Shown here: positions 23,585 through 25,025 of the stretch, piece after piece
How positions within the stretch are numbered: the stretch's first letter is position 1
How the letters are laid out: the number at the start of each line of letters is the position of its first letter
Translations under genes and position numbers: made by a program
Notes under the pieces: model-generated
The model's input: the letters and a program-made list of their open reading frames with translations, nothing else
Databases searched by the model: none
Told to the model about the DNA's origin: nothing
Source of the DNA: MGBC120314 sp051880495
GTDB taxonomy: Bacteria > Bacillota > Clostridia > Lachnospirales > Lachnospiraceae
NCBI GenBank assembly: GCA_051880495.1
Contig: JBJEOB010000165.1
Coordinates: 1-25,025, forward strand
Direction: 5' to 3'
Length of the DNA: 25,025 nt

Positions 23585-25025
23585 TTATACCTCCATAATT
23601 ATCGGAAGAATCATCGGAGTTCTCTTTAAGTTCTTCCACATATAATCACTCAAAGTATCTTTTACAACATTCTTGATTTTACCCCAGTCTGTAACGTTAC
23701 GGTACAAACAGTTTTCAACAGCCTCTTCGACCACCATTCTGGCATTTTCGATAAGGTTCTCGGACTCCCTTACATACACAAATCCACGTGATACTATATC
23801 AGGTCCTGCCAGTAACTGGTTAGAATGTTTCTCAAGCGTCATTACAACAATTATAATTCCGTTTTCAGCAAGATTCTGCCTGTCACGTAAAACGATATTA
23901 CCAACATCACCAACGCCAAGTCCGTCAACAAGGACTGCTCCTGTCTGTACAGTTCCGGTAATCTCTGCCGAATCAGGTCCGAATTCAAGGACATCACCCT
24001 TAAACATTACAAAAATGTTTTCCTTTGGAATTCCCATATTTTCAGCTATTTCGGCATTGGCAGCCAGATGTCGGTATTCACCATGAACAGGAACCGCATA
24101 TTTTGGCTTAACAAGCGAATATATAAGCTTTAATTCTTCCTCACAGGCATGACCTGATACATGTGCATCCTGGAAAATAACCTTTGCGCCCTTCATCGCA
24201 AGCTCGTTGATAACCTTCGCAACGGATTTTTCATTTCCCGGTATAGGTGTCGAACTGAATATTACAGTATCCCCCGGATGTATTGTAACCTTTCTGTGAA
24301 GAGAAGCTGCCATTCTTGACAACGCAGCCATAGATTCACCCTGACTACCTGTTGTAATAAGAACAATCTGGTCGTCAGTATAGTTTTTCATCTGCTCGAC
24401 ATCAATAATTGTTCCATCCGGATAATTCAGATATTCAAGTTCCTTGGCAACGCTTATGATGTTCACCATGCTTCGTCCTTCAATTACAACCTTGCGTCCG
24501 TATTTACATGCAGAATTAATTATCTGCTGAACACGGTCTACATTGGAAGCAAACGTGGCAATAATAATTCGGCTTCCGCGATTGTCATTAAATAACGTAT
24601 CAAATGTCTTACCCACTGTACTCTCTGACATTGTAAAGCCCGGTTTTAATGCATTGGTACTATCAGACATCAATGCAAGGACGCCTTTTTTACCAATTTC
24701 GCCAAGTCTCTGCAAGTCAATAGGTGAACCGTAAACAGGTGTGTAATCAACCTTAAAGTCGCCTGTATGGACAATTGTTCCTACAGGTGTATAAATTGCC
24801 AGTGCAGCCGCATCAGCAATACTATGGTTTGTCCTTATAAACTCAATTCTGAAGCAGCCAAGATTGATGGATTGTCCATACTTTACAACCTTCTTCTTGA
24901 CTTTTTTGTCCATCTCATGTTCTTTTAACTTAAAATCAATTATGCCCATTGTAAGCTTTGTGGCATAAATAGGGACATTAATGTCCTTTAAAACATATGG
25001 TATTGCACCAATATGATCTTCATGT
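23585..25025 (-). CDS. rnj: Ribonuclease J, 5' end outside window
   Basis: RNase J is a metallo-beta-lactamase/beta-CASP nuclease acting on mRNA and rRNA as endonuclease and 5'-3' exonuclease. The frame enters from the right edge at HEDHIGAIPYV, the zinc-binding HxHxDH motif, and continues for 479 codons. Further signs are TNHSIADA, HTGDFKVD, LMSDSTNA, the beta-CASP region with ATFASNVDR, TTGSQGE, the DAHVSGHA motif, VPVHGEYRHL, and the C-terminal section. Roughly 75 N-terminal residues lie outside. Any ATG inside the visible part (for example at 24949) is internal. It is the upstream gene of the ylbF-mltG-like-trmR-U32-sigK-pepP series. Confidence 0.97.
   Translation of the reverse strand, partial: HEDHIGAIPYVLKDINVPIYATKLTMGIIDFKLKEHEMDKKVKKKVVKYGQSINLGCFRIEFIRTNHSIADAAALAIYTPVGTIVHTGDFKVDYTPVYGSPIDLQRLGEIGKKGVLALMSDSTNALKPGFTMSESTVGKTFDTLFNDNRGSRIIIATFASNVDRVQQIINSACKYGRKVVIEGRSMVNIISVAKELEYLNYPDGTIIDVEQMKNYTDDQIVLITTGSQGESMAALSRMAASLHRKVTIHPGDTVIFSSTPIPGNEKSVAKVINELAMKGAKVIFQDAHVSGHACEEELKLIYSLVKPKYAVPVHGEYRHLAANAEIAENMGIPKENIFVMFKGDVLEFGPDSAEITGTVQTGAVLVDGLGVGDVGNIVLRDRQNLAENGIIIVVMTLEKHSNQLLAGPDIVSRGFVYVRESENLIENARMVVEEAVENCLYRNVTDWGKIKNVVKDTLSDYMWKNLKRTPMILPIIMEV

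Noticed and set aside
24949..24951. ATG at 24949 as the start of RNase J
   Set aside because: The frame continues to the window edge and includes the HEDHIGA zinc motif before this codon, so it is internal.

Overview
The window comes from a low-GC, Gram-positive anaerobe of the Clostridia. The best fit is a Lachnospiraceae member. The signs are strong AGGAGG-type ribosome sites, TTGxxx-17-TATAAT promoters, an uninterrupted sigK-type sigma factor, an RNase J/YlbF/TrmR/U32 cluster, a lysine/alanine-rich DUF6465-type protein, and many Rho-independent hairpin terminators. The lineage is inferred from gene content, since no rRNA gene is present. I saw no tRNA, rRNA or CRISPR array.

Layout, left to right. 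(1) 1-1309: 5' part of an ABC exporter gene, minus strand, running off the left edge. (2) 1495-4016: deoB-pdp nucleoside-salvage operon, minus, with a clear promoter and terminator. (3) 4102-4833: an unrecognised membrane protein with its own promoter. (4) 5017-6045: DAHP synthase, plus, monocistronic, with promoter and terminator. (5) 6154-9539: an AT-rich three-gene cassette, minus, of a UbiA/DPPR-synthase-like prenyltransferase, a HAD phosphatase and a GT-C-like membrane protein. It looks like a machine for making and using a polyprenyl-phosphate-linked pentofuranose. (6) 9564-10416: two 18-bp inverted repeats 189 bp apart, followed by a small serine recombinase. This looks like an invertible promoter that switches the cassette on and off. 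(7) 10513-15206: operon alr - murL-like epimerase - murD variant - prolyl-tRNA editing protein - small unknown protein, minus. It suggests the route in which L-Glu is added to the peptidoglycan precursor and then epimerised. (8) 15353-16225: a polysaccharide-deacetylase-like protein, plus. (9) 16226-16828: about 600 bp without a gene, bounded by terminal inverted repeats and holding regularly spaced hairpins; probably a MITE or a decayed insertion sequence. (10) 16829-18304: a lipoprotein and a DUF6465-type protein. (11) 18449-25025: rnj - ylbF - mltG-like - trmR - trhP-like U32 - sigK - pepP, all minus and closely spaced; rnj is cut by the right edge.

The most interesting region is 6154-10416, a predicted phase-variable glycan-modification locus. 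The MurD/MurL pair comes next, followed by a small palindrome that sits beside terminators three times in the window, and then the repeat-rich island at 16237-16804.
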